DNA of 37,454 nucleotides, taken from positions 1-37,454 of the forward strand of contig VBGM01000154.1 of assembly GCA_005880855.1 (NCBI GenBank). Direction: 5' to 3'. A model generated the notes under the pieces. That model had not been told where the DNA came from, made no database searches, and was given only the letters and a program-made list of their open reading frames with translations. The DNA comes from Chloroflexota bacterium (GTDB lineage: Bacteria > Chloroflexota > Dormibacteria > Dormibacterales > Dormibacteraceae). Positions 15,499 to 23,633 of the stretch are shown here, one piece after another. The stretch's first letter is position 1. Every line of letters starts with the position of its first letter. The position numbers and the translations under genes are program-made.

Positions 15499-16424
15499 GC
15501 CGCTTTATCCCCCTCGGCTTCGACGGGCTTACGAAACGGAGCGGCCGCGACCTCAGCGCGTTCGTACGTCGCCGGGTCGACATCACGACCGCCGTAGATC
15601 GCGGCCTCGAACGGAAGCAGCAGCGGGCTTAGACGCGCGGGATCGCCGGCGCGCTGGAAGATCTCGCGGACGGTGAGCGGACTGCCGGTCCACGAATGCT
15701 CACCAGCAAGCGTGGCCGCGACCCCGGCGCAAAGCGCGCGGATGGCACCGACGCGATCCCCCGCGTGGGCGAGACGATCAGCCTCCGCGAAGAAGTCGGC
15801 CGGTGCGCGTGGACCCATGGGCGCGCGTCCAACGGCGTCCGCCGAGAGATGCCCACGAGTAGAGCGGAAGATGATCACCGCCGCGGCGCCGATCAAAGCG
15901 GCGCCGATGAGATAGAAGTAGACCTCCGGTATTTGCGACCCGCGCCGCGCGCCGCCGCCGAACAAGAGTCTAAGCAGGTCGTTGAGCCGATCCTGGATCC
16001 ACTGGCTGACGCGGTCGAGCAGCGACGGCGGCTGGTGCAGCGGGTCGTAGCGTTTCATGGTGAGGACCTGGTGAAGCTGCCGGCCGGCCTGCGCCGGGTC
16101 GGCTGTTGATGCGGGGGAGGAAAGAGCATCGAGGAGCGCGTGAAGGCGCACCTTGGCGTCGGCAAAGTCGGGTGGACGCGTCCGCAGGTCCTGCTCGATC
16201 TCGGGCTGGCTGCCGGAGGTCCCCGCGTCGAGCGCTGCCAGCGCCTTCTGCGCTGCGGCGACATCGCCAGGCTCAGCGCTGCTGACGATGGCGATGGTGT
16301 CCACGACCGCCTGCCGATAGCTCGGCGGCAGAGGTTCAGCAGTCGCCGTGAGCGGCCAGCACAGGCCCATGGCAAGCGCCAGCGATGTCAGCGCTCGAAC
16401 CGCGACTCGCGTTTCGAGACTCAC
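15495..16424 (-). CDS. DUF4129 domain membrane protein
   Basis: A 309-residue protein. Residues about 7-29 form a signal peptide ending near TATAEP. A helical extracytoplasmic region of about 150 residues follows, then one membrane helix (about residues 170-190, VYFYLIGAALIGAAAVIIF), and a cytosolic domain with the DUF4129 pattern: ADFFAEADRLAHAGDRVGAIRALCAGVAATL, SPLTVREIFQRA, and the closing PFEAAIYGGRDVDPATYERA. The function is unknown; the family travels with MoxR, DUF58 and DUF4350. GTG 16424 overlaps the stop of the upstream membrane gene as GTGA. Confidence 0.85.
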   Translation of the reverse strand: MSLETRVAVRALTSLALAMGLCWPLTATAEPLPPSYRQAVVDTIAIVSSAEPGDVAAAQKALAALDAGTSGSQPEIEQDLRTRPPDFADAKVRLHALLDALSSPASTADPAQAGRQLHQVLTMKRYDPLHQPPSLLDRVSQWIQDRLNDLLRLLFGGGARRGSQIPEVYFYLIGAALIGAAAVIIFRSTRGHLSADAVGRAPMGPRAPADFFAEADRLAHAGDRVGAIRALCAGVAATLAGEHSWTGSPLTVREIFQRAGDPARLSPLLLPFEAAIYGGRDVDPATYERAEVAAAPFRKPVEAEGDKAA

Positions 16425-17248
16425 GCCGGTTGTGATGCGGAGACGCGCTGAGCGAGCTGAAACAGGTCGAGGGCTTCACGCCGGACGCGGAGGTCGAAGT
16501 AGACGAGCACGATGGCGATCTGAACCACCGGAATGGCGAGGGAGCTGACGAGGATCGAGGCGCCCTGCCCAATCGCGAGCGCGACGTATTGCGACACCAC
16601 TATTGTCAGGAGACCGTTCGCCAGTCCAAGGAACCCGGCTAGTGAGACCTGGACGACGGTGTAAAGCAATCCAACCAGGAAGATGATCAGGAAGGTCCGC
16701 CACCATCGACCCTGGACCAGACGCCAGCTGCGACCCATCGCGCCGCCCAGTCCCACCTTCTCGATGAACATCACAGGCAGCACCACCAACCAGCCCACCT
16801 CGATCCATATCCACAGTGGAAACAAGCAGAAAAACAGTGCCATCAATGCGATGAGCACGAAATAACCGAGGATCGCGAAGTACCGCCGGACGACAGCGCG
16901 CAGCGCTCCCCAGATGGTCACGGGGCGGCCCAAAGCCGAATCGCAAACAGCGTAAGTCACCATCCCGTAGGTGAAGGGCGTCAGCAACAAAAGGAACAGG
17001 TAGCCAATCAGGTAGACCAAGAGCGCTGTCACCAGGCCGCCGGCGTCCGGAGTCTGATTCGTGTTGGCCAGCTGGAGGAAGTTGGCCAGCAGGCCATAGA
17101 CGAAGGCGGTCAGGGCCGCGGCGGGGATGGCCATGATCACCGAGATACCCGCGAAGAGCCAGAAGTGGCGGCGATAGATACGGAAGGTCTCGTCGAGGAC
17201 ATCGCCGATTTCCAGAGGGCGCAGACGAAGGGGTGCCGGGGCGCTCAC
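16421..17248 (-). CDS. Polytopic membrane protein, glycerophosphodiesterase-membrane-domain-like
   Basis: A 275-residue protein that opens with the sequence LRPLEIGDVLDETFRIYRRHF, an amphipathic N-terminus characteristic of a widespread family of uncharacterised membrane proteins resembling the membrane domain of some glycerophosphodiester phosphodiesterases. Six hydrophobic segments follow with a conserved GGAMGRSWRLVQGRWWRTF loop between helices four and five. No catalytic residues are visible. The GTG start at 17248 has GGAGG four bases upstream. It is the first gene of the MoxR operon and is tightly coupled to DUF4129. A role in membrane organisation is only inference. Confidence 0.8.
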   Translation of the reverse strand: MSAPAPLRLRPLEIGDVLDETFRIYRRHFWLFAGISVIMAIPAAALTAFVYGLLANFLQLANTNQTPDAGGLVTALLVYLIGYLFLLLLTPFTYGMVTYAVCDSALGRPVTIWGALRAVVRRYFAILGYFVLIALMALFFCLFPLWIWIEVGWLVVLPVMFIEKVGLGGAMGRSWRLVQGRWWRTFLIIFLVGLLYTVVQVSLAGFLGLANGLLTIVVSQYVALAIGQGASILVSSLAIPVVQIAIVLVYFDLRVRREALDLFQLAQRVSASQPA

Positions 17249-17316
17249 GTGACCTCCATTGTGGCGTGACGTGCGGCCGGTTGCGGCTACGGCGTACGCT
17301 CAACTTTGGAATCCTG

Positions 17317-17715
17317 GTGGCCGAAGAATCTCGCCCCGGGCGTGACCGGGTGCGCGTGCTGTTCGTAGAAGACGATCCGTCCGTCGCCCAGATGTACAAG
17401 CTCAAGCTCGAGCTGGACGGATATGACGTCGAGGTCGCGTCCGACGGCGAGAAGGCTTTGGAAATCGCTCGTAGAGACCGACCCGACATCGTCTTTCTCG
17501 ACATCCGCCTGCCGAAACTGGACGGATTTGGCGTACTCGAGGCTCTCCGCAAGGAACCGAAGACCGAGCGACTACCGGTCGTGATCCTGTCGAATTACAG
17601 CGAGAGGCAGTTGATCGACCGGGGCCTGAAGCTGGGCGCGCTCGACTATCTGATCAAAACCCAGACCACCCCGGCGCACCTCTCGAGCGGGCTCGAGAAG
17701 TGGCTCAAGGAATAG
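17317..17715 (+). CDS. Single-domain response regulator (CheY-like receiver)
   Basis: A receiver domain with no output domain. The acidic pocket is VEDD near the start, the phospho-acceptor aspartate lies in IVFLDIRLPKLDG, the conserved Ser/Thr is in VVILSNYSE, and the lysine is in DYLIKTQTTP. The C-terminal helix ends at EKWLKE. The start is uncertain: all upstream in-frame candidates are GTG (17233, 17317, 17350, 17356). The earliest would overlap the divergent gene by 16 bp and has no usable ribosome site, so I favour 17317. No histidine kinase is nearby, so it is an orphan with an unknown partner, possibly signalling through protein contacts. Confidence 0.88.
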   Translation: MAEESRPGRDRVRVLFVEDDPSVAQMYKLKLELDGYDVEVASDGEKALEIARRDRPDIVFLDIRLPKLDGFGVLEALRKEPKTERLPVVILSNYSERQLIDRGLKLGALDYLIKTQTTPAHLSSGLEKWLKE

Positions 17716-17739
17716 GGCGCCGCCGCCCAAACCTGCCTC

Positions 17740-17836
17740 GTCCCCTTCGGGGCCCCTCCCCTCCCCCGAGCCCAACCAAGCCTGACGCGAATCACGCTAA
17801 AGCAGGCGCAGCCGATCACCAACCCCGGTTGTTAAG
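17740..17836. repeat. Dispersed intergenic element, copy A
   Basis: This copy begins with a C-rich core (GTCCCCTTCGGGG then CCCTCCCCTCCCCCGAGCC, to about 17772) and ends with GGTTGTTAAG at 17827-17836. Copy B at 22098-22193 has the same core with two single-base differences and the same end, TGTTAAG, at almost the same distance (97 versus 96 nt). In both, TGTTAAG sits in the loop of a short hairpin; here the stem is CCCCG/CGGGG at 17823-17827/17841-17845. The element fills the gap between two convergent genes. No coding potential is seen. Confidence 0.6.
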
Positions 17837-17862
17837 ACGTCGGGGATGACCCGGAAGCGGCG

Positions 17863-20364
17863 CTAGGGCTTGGCGCCGGCTCCGCTGCCGGCGGGCTCCT
17901 TGTGCTTGTGCTTGATCGGCGTGAACTTGAGGCTGTCCTCGCCTTCGATGTCGATCTGCACGGTGTCGCCACGAGTGATCTTTCCGCGAAGCAGGTGCTC
18001 CGACAGCTGGTCGTGAATCCTGCTCGTGATCACGCGCCGGAGAGGCCTCGCACCGTAGATGCGGTCGTAGCCCTCCTTGGCCAGCAGGTCCTTCGCAGCG
18101 TCTGTGACCTCGATCGTGATCTGCTGCTCGACGAGCTGCTTGCTGAACCGATCGAGCTGAAGGTCGACGATCTGGCGGATCTGGCCGGTCGTCAGGCTCT
18201 TGAACACCACGACCGCGTCGACGCGGTTGAGGAACTCGGGCCTGAACATGCGCTTGAGCTCTTCGTCGATCTTCTCTTTGGTGTTCTTGTGGCGCCGCTC
18301 GACCTCGTCCTGCTCGTCCACCACCGCGGGCTGAAAGCCCAGCGAGGTGCCCGCCTGGTTCACATCGCGGATGCCCAGGTTGGAGGTCATGATGATCACG
18401 GTGTTGGCAAAGTTCACGACTTTGCCCTTGGCGTCGCTGAGGCGGCCGTCCTCGAGGATCTGCAGCAGCATGTTGAAGACCTCGGGGTGCGCTTTCTCGA
18501 TCTCGTCGAACAGGATCACCGAGTAAGGGCGCCGGCGCACAGCCTCAGTCAGCTGTCCGCCCTCGTCGTAACCGACGTATCCCGGGGGCGAGCCGACCAG
18601 CCGAGCTGTGGTGTGACGCTCCATGAACTCCGACATGTCCAGCTTGATAAGCGCGTCCTCGGAGTCGAACAGGTACTCCGCCAGCGCCCGGGCCAGCTCG
18701 GTCTTGCCGATCCCGGTCGGCCCAAGGAAGATGAACGACCCGATCGGCCGTCGCGGGTCCTTGAGGCCCGCGCGCGCGCGCCGCACCGCCTGCGAGACGG
18801 TGACGATGGCCTCGTCCTGGCCGACCATCCGCTTGTGAAGCTCCTCTTCCATACGTAGAAGGCGAGCGGTCTCTTCCTCGATGAGTCGAGACACGGGAAC
18901 TCCGGTCCACGCGGCAACGATCTGTGCGATGTCCTCTTCGCCGACCTCGGGAACGGTCTCCCCGAGCTTGTCGCGCCACGCGGCCTCTTTGACCGCGAGC
19001 TTGTCCTGCAGCTTCTTGACCTTGTCCCGCACGCTGGCGGCGGCCTCGAAGTCCTGCTTGTTGACGGACTCGTCCTGGTCCGAGCGTTGCTTCTTGATCT
19101 CCTTCTGGAGCTCCTTCAGCTCGTCGGGCGTGGTCGTGAGCTTCATGCGCACGCGAGCCGACGCCTCGTCGATGAGGTCGATCGCCTTGTCAGGCAGCGC
19201 GCGATCGCTGACGTAGCGGTCGCTCAGCACCGCCGCAGCGCGAACCGCGGAGTCGGTGATGGTGACACGGTGATGCTTCTCGTACAGCGATTTGACACCG
19301 TTGAGGATGTCGATGGTCTCGGCCAGCGTCGGCTGGTCGACGAACACAGGCTGGAAGCGGCGCTCGAGCGCGGCGTCCTTCTCGATGTACTTGCGGTACT
19401 CGTTGAGCGTGGTCGCCCCGATGCACTGAATCTCGCCGCGCGCCAGCGCCGGCTTCAAGATGTTGGCCGCGTCGATGGCGCCTTCCGCTGCGCCGGCACC
19501 GACGAGAGTGTGCAGCTCGTCGATGAACAGCACGACCTCACGACTCGAGCGAATCTCATCGAGGATCTTCTTCAACCGCTCTTCGAACTCACCGCGGTAC
19601 TTCGTCCCGGCGACCAATGCGCCCATGTCGAGCGTCAGCACGCGCTTGTGCTGCAGCGACTCGGGAACGTTGCCGAGGTTGATCTGCTGGGCGAGGCCTT
19701 CGGCGATAGCCGTCTTGCCTACACCGGGCTCGCCGATGAGCGCCGGGTTGTTCTTCGTACGCCGGCTGAGGATCTGGATGACACGCTCGATCTCGGTCTC
19801 GCGACCGATCACGGGGTCCAGCTGATTCCGCCGCGCGAGCTCGGTCAGGTCACGGCCGAACTGGTCGAGAAGAGGCGTCTTGGACGGCTTTTTTGGAGCC
19901 GGCTCGGCCTCGGTCTCGGCGCTCGAGTCGTGCAGCAGGCGCTCGATCTCCGAGCGGACCTTGTCGAGTGTCGCGCCCAGGTCTTCGAGCACGTGTGCGG
20001 CGATGCCCTCGCCCTCGATCAGAAGGCCGAGCAACAGGTGCTCGGTGCCGACGTAGTTGTGGCCCATCCGCCGCGCTTCCTCAAAGGAGATCTCGATAAC
20101 CTTCTTGACACGCGACGTCGGAATGATCTGCTGGATGATGATCCGCTCGTTCCGGCCGAGCACAGACTCGATCGTCTGGCGGACCTTCCCGATCTCTACC
20201 CCAAGGTTGTTGAGAACCTTGGCGGCCAGGCCTTCACCTTCACGCAGCAGGCCCAGGAGCAAGTGCTCTGTTCCGATATAGCTGTGGTGGGATCGTTCTG
20301 CTTCTTCTTGGGCGAGCGTCAGAACCTTCTTGGCTCGCTCAGTGAATCTTTCAAACGGATACAA
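17863..20364 (-). CDS. clpC: ATP-dependent Clp protease ATPase subunit ClpC
   Basis: AAA+ unfoldase that feeds the ClpP protease, 833 residues. Domains in order: two Clp_N repeats (1-145), AAA+ D1 with Walker A GEPGVGKT at 211-218, a UVR motif in the middle domain (about 428-465, [20 protein letters not shown]), AAA+ D2 with GPTGIGKT at 548-555, and a C-terminal D2-small domain. A short tail rich in Lys/Gly/Ala follows. The start is TTG 20364 with AGGAGG nine bases upstream; the protein then begins [12 protein letters not shown] as in ClpC. No ctsR, mcsA or mcsB lies upstream, unlike Bacillus, and no CIRCE or HAIR box was recognised in the 139-bp gap before the divergent gene. Confidence 0.96.
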   Translation of the reverse strand: MYPFERFTERAKKVLTLAQEEAERSHHSYIGTEHLLLGLLREGEGLAAKVLNNLGVEIGKVRQTIESVLGRNERIIIQQIIPTSRVKKVIEISFEEARRMGHNYVGTEHLLLGLLIEGEGIAAHVLEDLGATLDKVRSEIERLLHDSSAETEAEPAPKKPSKTPLLDQFGRDLTELARRNQLDPVIGRETEIERVIQILSRRTKNNPALIGEPGVGKTAIAEGLAQQINLGNVPESLQHKRVLTLDMGALVAGTKYRGEFEERLKKILDEIRSSREVVLFIDELHTLVGAGAAEGAIDAANILKPALARGEIQCIGATTLNEYRKYIEKDAALERRFQPVFVDQPTLAETIDILNGVKSLYEKHHRVTITDSAVRAAAVLSDRYVSDRALPDKAIDLIDEASARVRMKLTTTPDELKELQKEIKKQRSDQDESVNKQDFEAAASVRDKVKKLQDKLAVKEAAWRDKLGETVPEVGEEDIAQIVAAWTGVPVSRLIEEETARLLRMEEELHKRMVGQDEAIVTVSQAVRRARAGLKDPRRPIGSFIFLGPTGIGKTELARALAEYLFDSEDALIKLDMSEFMERHTTARLVGSPPGYVGYDEGGQLTEAVRRRPYSVILFDEIEKAHPEVFNMLLQILEDGRLSDAKGKVVNFANTVIIMTSNLGIRDVNQAGTSLGFQPAVVDEQDEVERRHKNTKEKIDEELKRMFRPEFLNRVDAVVVFKSLTTGQIRQIVDLQLDRFSKQLVEQQITIEVTDAAKDLLAKEGYDRIYGARPLRRVITSRIHDQLSEHLLRGKITRGDTVQIDIEGEDSLKFTPIKHKHKEPAGSGAGAKP

Positions 20365-20395
20365 GGACTTTTTCCTCCTGGACTACGGCTTACCT

Positions 20396-20447
20396 AGGTG
20401 GGGCCAGCACCTCCTTCATCGTTTGGTTCGGGTGCTCAGAGGCACCC
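20396..20447. promoter_or_regulatory. Divergent clpC / O-antigen-ligase control region
   Basis: A perfect inverted repeat GGGTGC-N6-GCACCC lies at 20430-20447, a second AGGTG-N7-CACCT at 20396-20412. On the minus strand AAGGAGGTG (20416-20408), a perfect match to the anti-Shine-Dalgarno, lies about 44 nt before the clpC start and therefore does not serve it. TAATAT (20455-20460) just beside this region could act as a -10 box for the plus-strand gene and, read in reverse as ATATTA, mark the clpC side. An operator role for the repeats is inference. Confidence 0.4.
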
Positions 20448-20503
20448 TGGCTTCTAATATAGCGTCCAACTCAGCCATCGGATTTCTTTAAGCCGGAGGC
20501 GCT

Positions 20504-22084
20504 ATGAGACCGATTCTTGAGCGCCTTGGCTCTTACCTACCGGCGGCTATCGGGTTGGCCATTCCGACCGTCTTTATACCCAACGCCAACGATGAGTTCA
20601 TCCTGCCGAGGGCATCCATCGTCATCGTCGGCGCCTGCCTGGGCACCGGACTTGCCCTCTTGTCGCCCGGCGGTCCGGGCCTGGGCTCGCTCCGCCTGCC
20701 GCTGATTGCCGCTGCCGCGGCCTCTCTTCTCTCCTTCGCGTTCTCGGTGTCCTGGCCGCTCAGCCTGGCCGGGGCTTACACACGATACGAGTCTTTGCCG
20801 GTGAGGTTGAGCTACCTGGCGCTGCTCGCCGTGCCGGTGTGGCTGTTGCGCGGAGAACGCGCGCGGACATGGGTGGTGGCTGCGTTCGTGCTCGGAACGT
20901 CCATCGCGAGCATGGAAGCGCTGCTACAGGCCGCCGGCGGCGTCAGCTTCCGGCCAGACGGGAACCTCGGCAACGCCAACCTGCTCGGCGCGCTGATCGC
21001 GATGGCCCTGCCGCTGGCGGTCGCGCGTGGGCTTCGTGGCGATCAGTTTCTGGTCGCCTGGTGGCTGGGCGCGGCGGTGATGGCGGGCGGCCTGTATGTG
21101 TCCACGTCTCGGAGTGGTGGGCTCGGAGCGCTGGCAGGCTGCCTGGCGCTCGTCGTCTTCGCATTCGGAAAGAGTCGTTGGGTTGGGCTGTCGCTGGCAG
21201 GTGCAGGTGCGATCGTCGCCGCCGCCCTGTGGGCGATTGTGTTCGGCCCTCTCGGCAAGCTCAACAACGATCCCGCACGCAGCCGGCTGCTGCTGTGGCC
21301 CGACGCGCTCCGCATGATCGCGTCTCGACCCATCAGCGGATGGGGGGAGGATGCCACGGGGCTCTCATTCGGTCGCTACATCAGTGCGGACTGGGCTCCT
21401 GGGGTGACTTACGACCGCACGCACTCCGGGCTCCTAGAGACCCTCGCCACTCAGGGGATCATCGGCCTTGCTGCGCTGGTGTGGGTGCTCGTCACTCTGT
21501 CCCGCGGCATCTGGCGATTCCGATTCAGCGATTCCGTGGCAACGCTTGGGGCGGCTTGCATCGGCTACACGGTCTGGGTCGCGTTCAACTTCGATTGGGC
21601 GCCGGCGACTGGAGCGTTCTGGCTGCTCGCTGGCACCGCCTGGTCGGGCGTGCGCGCTGCCGAGGCTGAGTCATCACGGATCCCTGTGGTCACACCGTCT
21701 TCTTCGGGTGGCTGGGTTCGGGCGGTCGTAGCTGTGGTTATGGCGTTGGCTGCCATCTGGTTTGGCGTGATGCCTGTGCTCGCCGAGGCGTGGAGCTGGC
21801 AGGGCAGGTCCGACCTTGCTGTCACCGTGGACCCGCTGCAAGCCCAGTACCACTGGAATCTGGGCTTCAGCCGCGTCACCTCGGGAGATGTGCATGGCGG
21901 CGTTGCCGAGCTGCAGCGCGCGGCCGACCTGGGCGAAACCGAGCCCCAACTCTATGTCGATCTCGGCGACGCCGAGAAGAAGCTCGGGGATCGGGCGGCG
22001 GCCCGCCGCGCCTACGAGAGAGCGCTGATCATCGATCCGTACTACTCCGCCGCGCGCGACCGGCTGGCCAACCTGGGCCCCTGA
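20504..22084 (+). CDS. O-antigen ligase-like (Wzy_C) membrane protein with C-terminal TPRs
   Basis: A 526-residue polytopic protein with about 11-12 hydrophobic segments. The Wzy_C/WaaL-type features are visible: STSRSGGLGALAG, the DPARSRLLLWPDALRMIASRPISGWGE stretch, and the periplasmic loop ending YDRTHSGLLETLATQGIIGL with the conserved histidine. Residues after about 430 form tetratricopeptide-like helices (DPLQAQYHWNLGFSR, GVAELQRAADLGE, PQLYVDLGDAEKKLGDRAAARRAYERAL). Family members ligate or polymerise lipid-linked glycans, or glycosylate proteins (PglL type); the acceptor is unknown. ATG 20504 has GGAGG five bases upstream. It is a single plus-strand gene among minus-strand housekeeping genes. 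Confidence 0.85.
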   Translation: MRPILERLGSYLPAAIGLAIPTVFIPNANDEFILPRASIVIVGACLGTGLALLSPGGPGLGSLRLPLIAAAAASLLSFAFSVSWPLSLAGAYTRYESLPVRLSYLALLAVPVWLLRGERARTWVVAAFVLGTSIASMEALLQAAGGVSFRPDGNLGNANLLGALIAMALPLAVARGLRGDQFLVAWWLGAAVMAGGLYVSTSRSGGLGALAGCLALVVFAFGKSRWVGLSLAGAGAIVAAALWAIVFGPLGKLNNDPARSRLLLWPDALRMIASRPISGWGEDATGLSFGRYISADWAPGVTYDRTHSGLLETLATQGIIGLAALVWVLVTLSRGIWRFRFSDSVATLGAACIGYTVWVAFNFDWAPATGAFWLLAGTAWSGVRAAEAESSRIPVVTPSSSGGWVRAVVAVVMALAAIWFGVMPVLAEAWSWQGRSDLAVTVDPLQAQYHWNLGFSRVTSGDVHGGVAELQRAADLGETEPQLYVDLGDAEKKLGDRAAARRAYERALIIDPYYSAARDRLANLGP

Positions 22085-22099
22085 CCCAAAATTTTGGGT
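22084..22099. terminator. Perfect palindrome after the O-antigen-ligase-like gene
   Basis: ACCCAAAATTTTGGGT is a perfect 16-bp palindrome that starts at the last base of the stop codon and leads directly into repeat copy B. It may contribute to ending transcription of the plus-strand gene, but it is short, AT-centred and not followed by a T-run. Confidence 0.35.
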
Positions 22100-22193
22100 C
22101 CCCTTCCGGGCCCTCCCCTCCCCCGAGCCGACCCCGACCTACCACGATTCAGTCAATCAGGCATCAAGGCGAACGGCAACCCAGGCTGTTAAG
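22098..22193. repeat. Dispersed intergenic element, copy B
   Basis: Same C-rich core as copy A (GTCCCCTTCCGGGCC then CTCCCCTCCCCCGAGCC) and the same terminal TGTTAAG (22187-22193), here in the loop of GGCT/AGCC. The middle 55-60 nt has diverged. Like copy A it lies between convergent genes. Similarity between the copies is confined to the ends, which suggests that these are the functional parts. Confidence 0.6.
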
Positions 22194-22233
22194 GAGCCCA
22201 AAACCGCGCCGGCCACCAGCGACGTCGAATTCC

Positions 22234-22297
22234 GCACGGTTGGCGTCAGCCGGCCGCTTCGAAGCGTTGGATTACGCGTGTTTGGCGCCAGCCGTGC
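22234..22297. other. Nested inverted repeats downstream of the S1 gene
   Basis: GCACGGTTGGCG (22234-22245) pairs with CGCCAGCCGTGC (22286-22297): 12 bp with one G-U wobble in the minus-strand or plus-strand RNA. The 40-nt loop contains a perfect 12-bp palindrome CGCTTCGAAGCG (22255-22266). It begins 43 nt after the S1 stop codon on the minus strand. No T-run follows. It could be the 3' end structure of the S1 message or a small RNA; no coding potential is seen. Confidence 0.4.
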
Positions 22298-22339
22298 AAT
22301 GTGCGCACGCGGAACGAGCCGACGACGGACCGGGTCCGG

Positions 22340-23542
22340 CTAGGACTCGTCCCTCATATCGTCGTACTCGTCCTGGCGGCGGTCACCCCGGCTCGCGGCC
22401 AGGCTCGCCGGCGGCGCCGACAGCTGCTTGAGGCTCAGCGAGATCCGACGCCGAGCGGTGTCGATCCCGATCACCTTCACCTGCAGCGTCTCCCCGACCT
22501 TGAGCACATCCTCGGTCCGCTCGACGTGATCCCACGAGAGCTCCGAGATGTGGAGCAGGCCTTCGATGCCGGCCATGATCTGCAGGAAGGCCCCGTACTT
22601 CTTGGTCTTGGTGACCTGGCCCTCGACGATCGAGCCGATCGGCATCGACTGCACGAGCTTCTCCCACGGATCCTGCTGCAGCTGCCGCAGCGACAGCGAG
22701 ATGCGGGTCTGCTCGGGGTCGAGCTTGATGACCTTCACGGTCACCTCGTCGCCGAGCTGAAGCACGTCCGTGACCTTGGACACGCGATCCCAGGACAGTT
22801 CCGAGATGTGGATCAGCCCGTCCGCGCCGCCGATGTCAACGAAAGCTCCATAAGAGGTGATGCCCGAGACAGTGCCCTTCACGGTGGCGCCCATCTGCAG
22901 GCGGCTGAACAGCTCCTCGCGCTTGCGTGCTCGATCCTCGTCCTCCGCCGCCTTCTGGCTGACGATCAGCCGGTTGCGCTTGCGGTTGACCTCGAGGATC
23001 TTGACCGGGATTCGCTGCCCAACCAGCGACTCGAGCGTGCCCGCGTAGGCACGCGCCACCTGGCTCGAGGGAAGGAATCCGCGCAGCCCCAACACGTTGA
23101 CGATCAGACCGCCCTTGTTCTGCTCGCGAACGTCCGCGTCGATGACCGAGCCGTCGGTCTGCTTCTCGGCAGCCACCAGCCACGTGGTCTCGGCGCGCGC
23201 CCGGCGCAGGCTGAGGACGACGTTGCCCTCTTCGTTTTCCGGCTGCAGGACGTAAACCTTGATGAGGTCGCCCGGCTCGAGGCCGATCGACTCGACCTCC
23301 CCGCGCAGGCCGAGCTCCTTGCTCGAGATCACGCCTTCCGCCTTGGCGCCGATGTCGACCAGCACCTCGTCGGGGTCGACGCGTACGACGATGCCATCAA
23401 CGATGTCCCCATGGTTGGGGGTCTTGAAGGCCTCCTCCTCGTAGTGGAGGTAGTCCTCCATGGTCATCGCCGCAGATGAGTCCCTTTCGGTCTCCTCCTC
23501 TTTTTCTTTCAGGACGACACCGGACTCTGTGGACGTGGACAA
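22340..23542 (-). CDS. rpsA: Ribosomal protein S1-like, four S1 domains
   Basis: A 400-residue protein with four S1 RNA-binding domains at about residues 43-113, 130-197, 217-286 and 302-371. Recognisable repeats are GDIVDGIVVRVDPDEVLVDIG, MGATVKGTVSGITSYGAFVDIGG with DGLIHISELSW, and GSIVEGQVTKTKKYGAFLQI. It lacks the six domains of E. coli S1, matching the shorter form of Gram-positive lineages. It helps mRNA docking to the 30S subunit, or acts as a general S1-domain translation factor. I chose TTG 23542, preceded by AGGGGG; an internal start at AAMTMEDYLHYEEE is possible. A separate promoter with TACAAT lies upstream, so it may be expressed apart from panC. Confidence 0.92.
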   Translation of the reverse strand: MSTSTESGVVLKEKEEETERDSSAAMTMEDYLHYEEEAFKTPNHGDIVDGIVVRVDPDEVLVDIGAKAEGVISSKELGLRGEVESIGLEPGDLIKVYVLQPENEEGNVVLSLRRARAETTWLVAAEKQTDGSVIDADVREQNKGGLIVNVLGLRGFLPSSQVARAYAGTLESLVGQRIPVKILEVNRKRNRLIVSQKAAEDEDRARKREELFSRLQMGATVKGTVSGITSYGAFVDIGGADGLIHISELSWDRVSKVTDVLQLGDEVTVKVIKLDPEQTRISLSLRQLQQDPWEKLVQSMPIGSIVEGQVTKTKKYGAFLQIMAGIEGLLHISELSWDHVERTEDVLKVGETLQVKVIGIDTARRRISLSLKQLSAPPASLAASRGDRRQDEYDDMRDES

Positions 23543-23612
23543 CGCATATACCCCCTGAGGATTATTGGTGTGGTCTTGGTCGTCATTAACGGCCTACGCC
23601 AAACGAACCGCA

Positions 23613-23618
23613 ATTGTA
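23613..23618 (-). promoter_or_regulatory. Candidate -10 box of the S1 gene
   Basis: TACAAT on the minus strand lies in the 91-bp gap between the panC stop and the S1 start, about 70 nt before the TTG. No good -35 hexamer is seen at 16-18 nt. The leader it would create contains an in-frame-shifted ATG overlapping the S1 start, which could form a leader peptide. Confidence 0.4.
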
Positions 23619-23633
23619 GCTCACAACCTCGAT

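Noticed and set aside
17233-17316. Longer N-terminus for the response regulator
   Set aside because: The added residues do not resemble a receiver domain, overlap the divergent gene and have no usable ribosome site.
22234-22297. Integron attC site
   Set aside because: The inverted repeat lacks the GTTRRRY/RYYYAAC ends and there is no integrase or cassette structure.
23543-23600. Out-of-frame ATG overlapping the S1 start, as a leader peptide gene
   Set aside because: It has no clear ribosome site and no conservation evidence, so I only mention it with the promoter.
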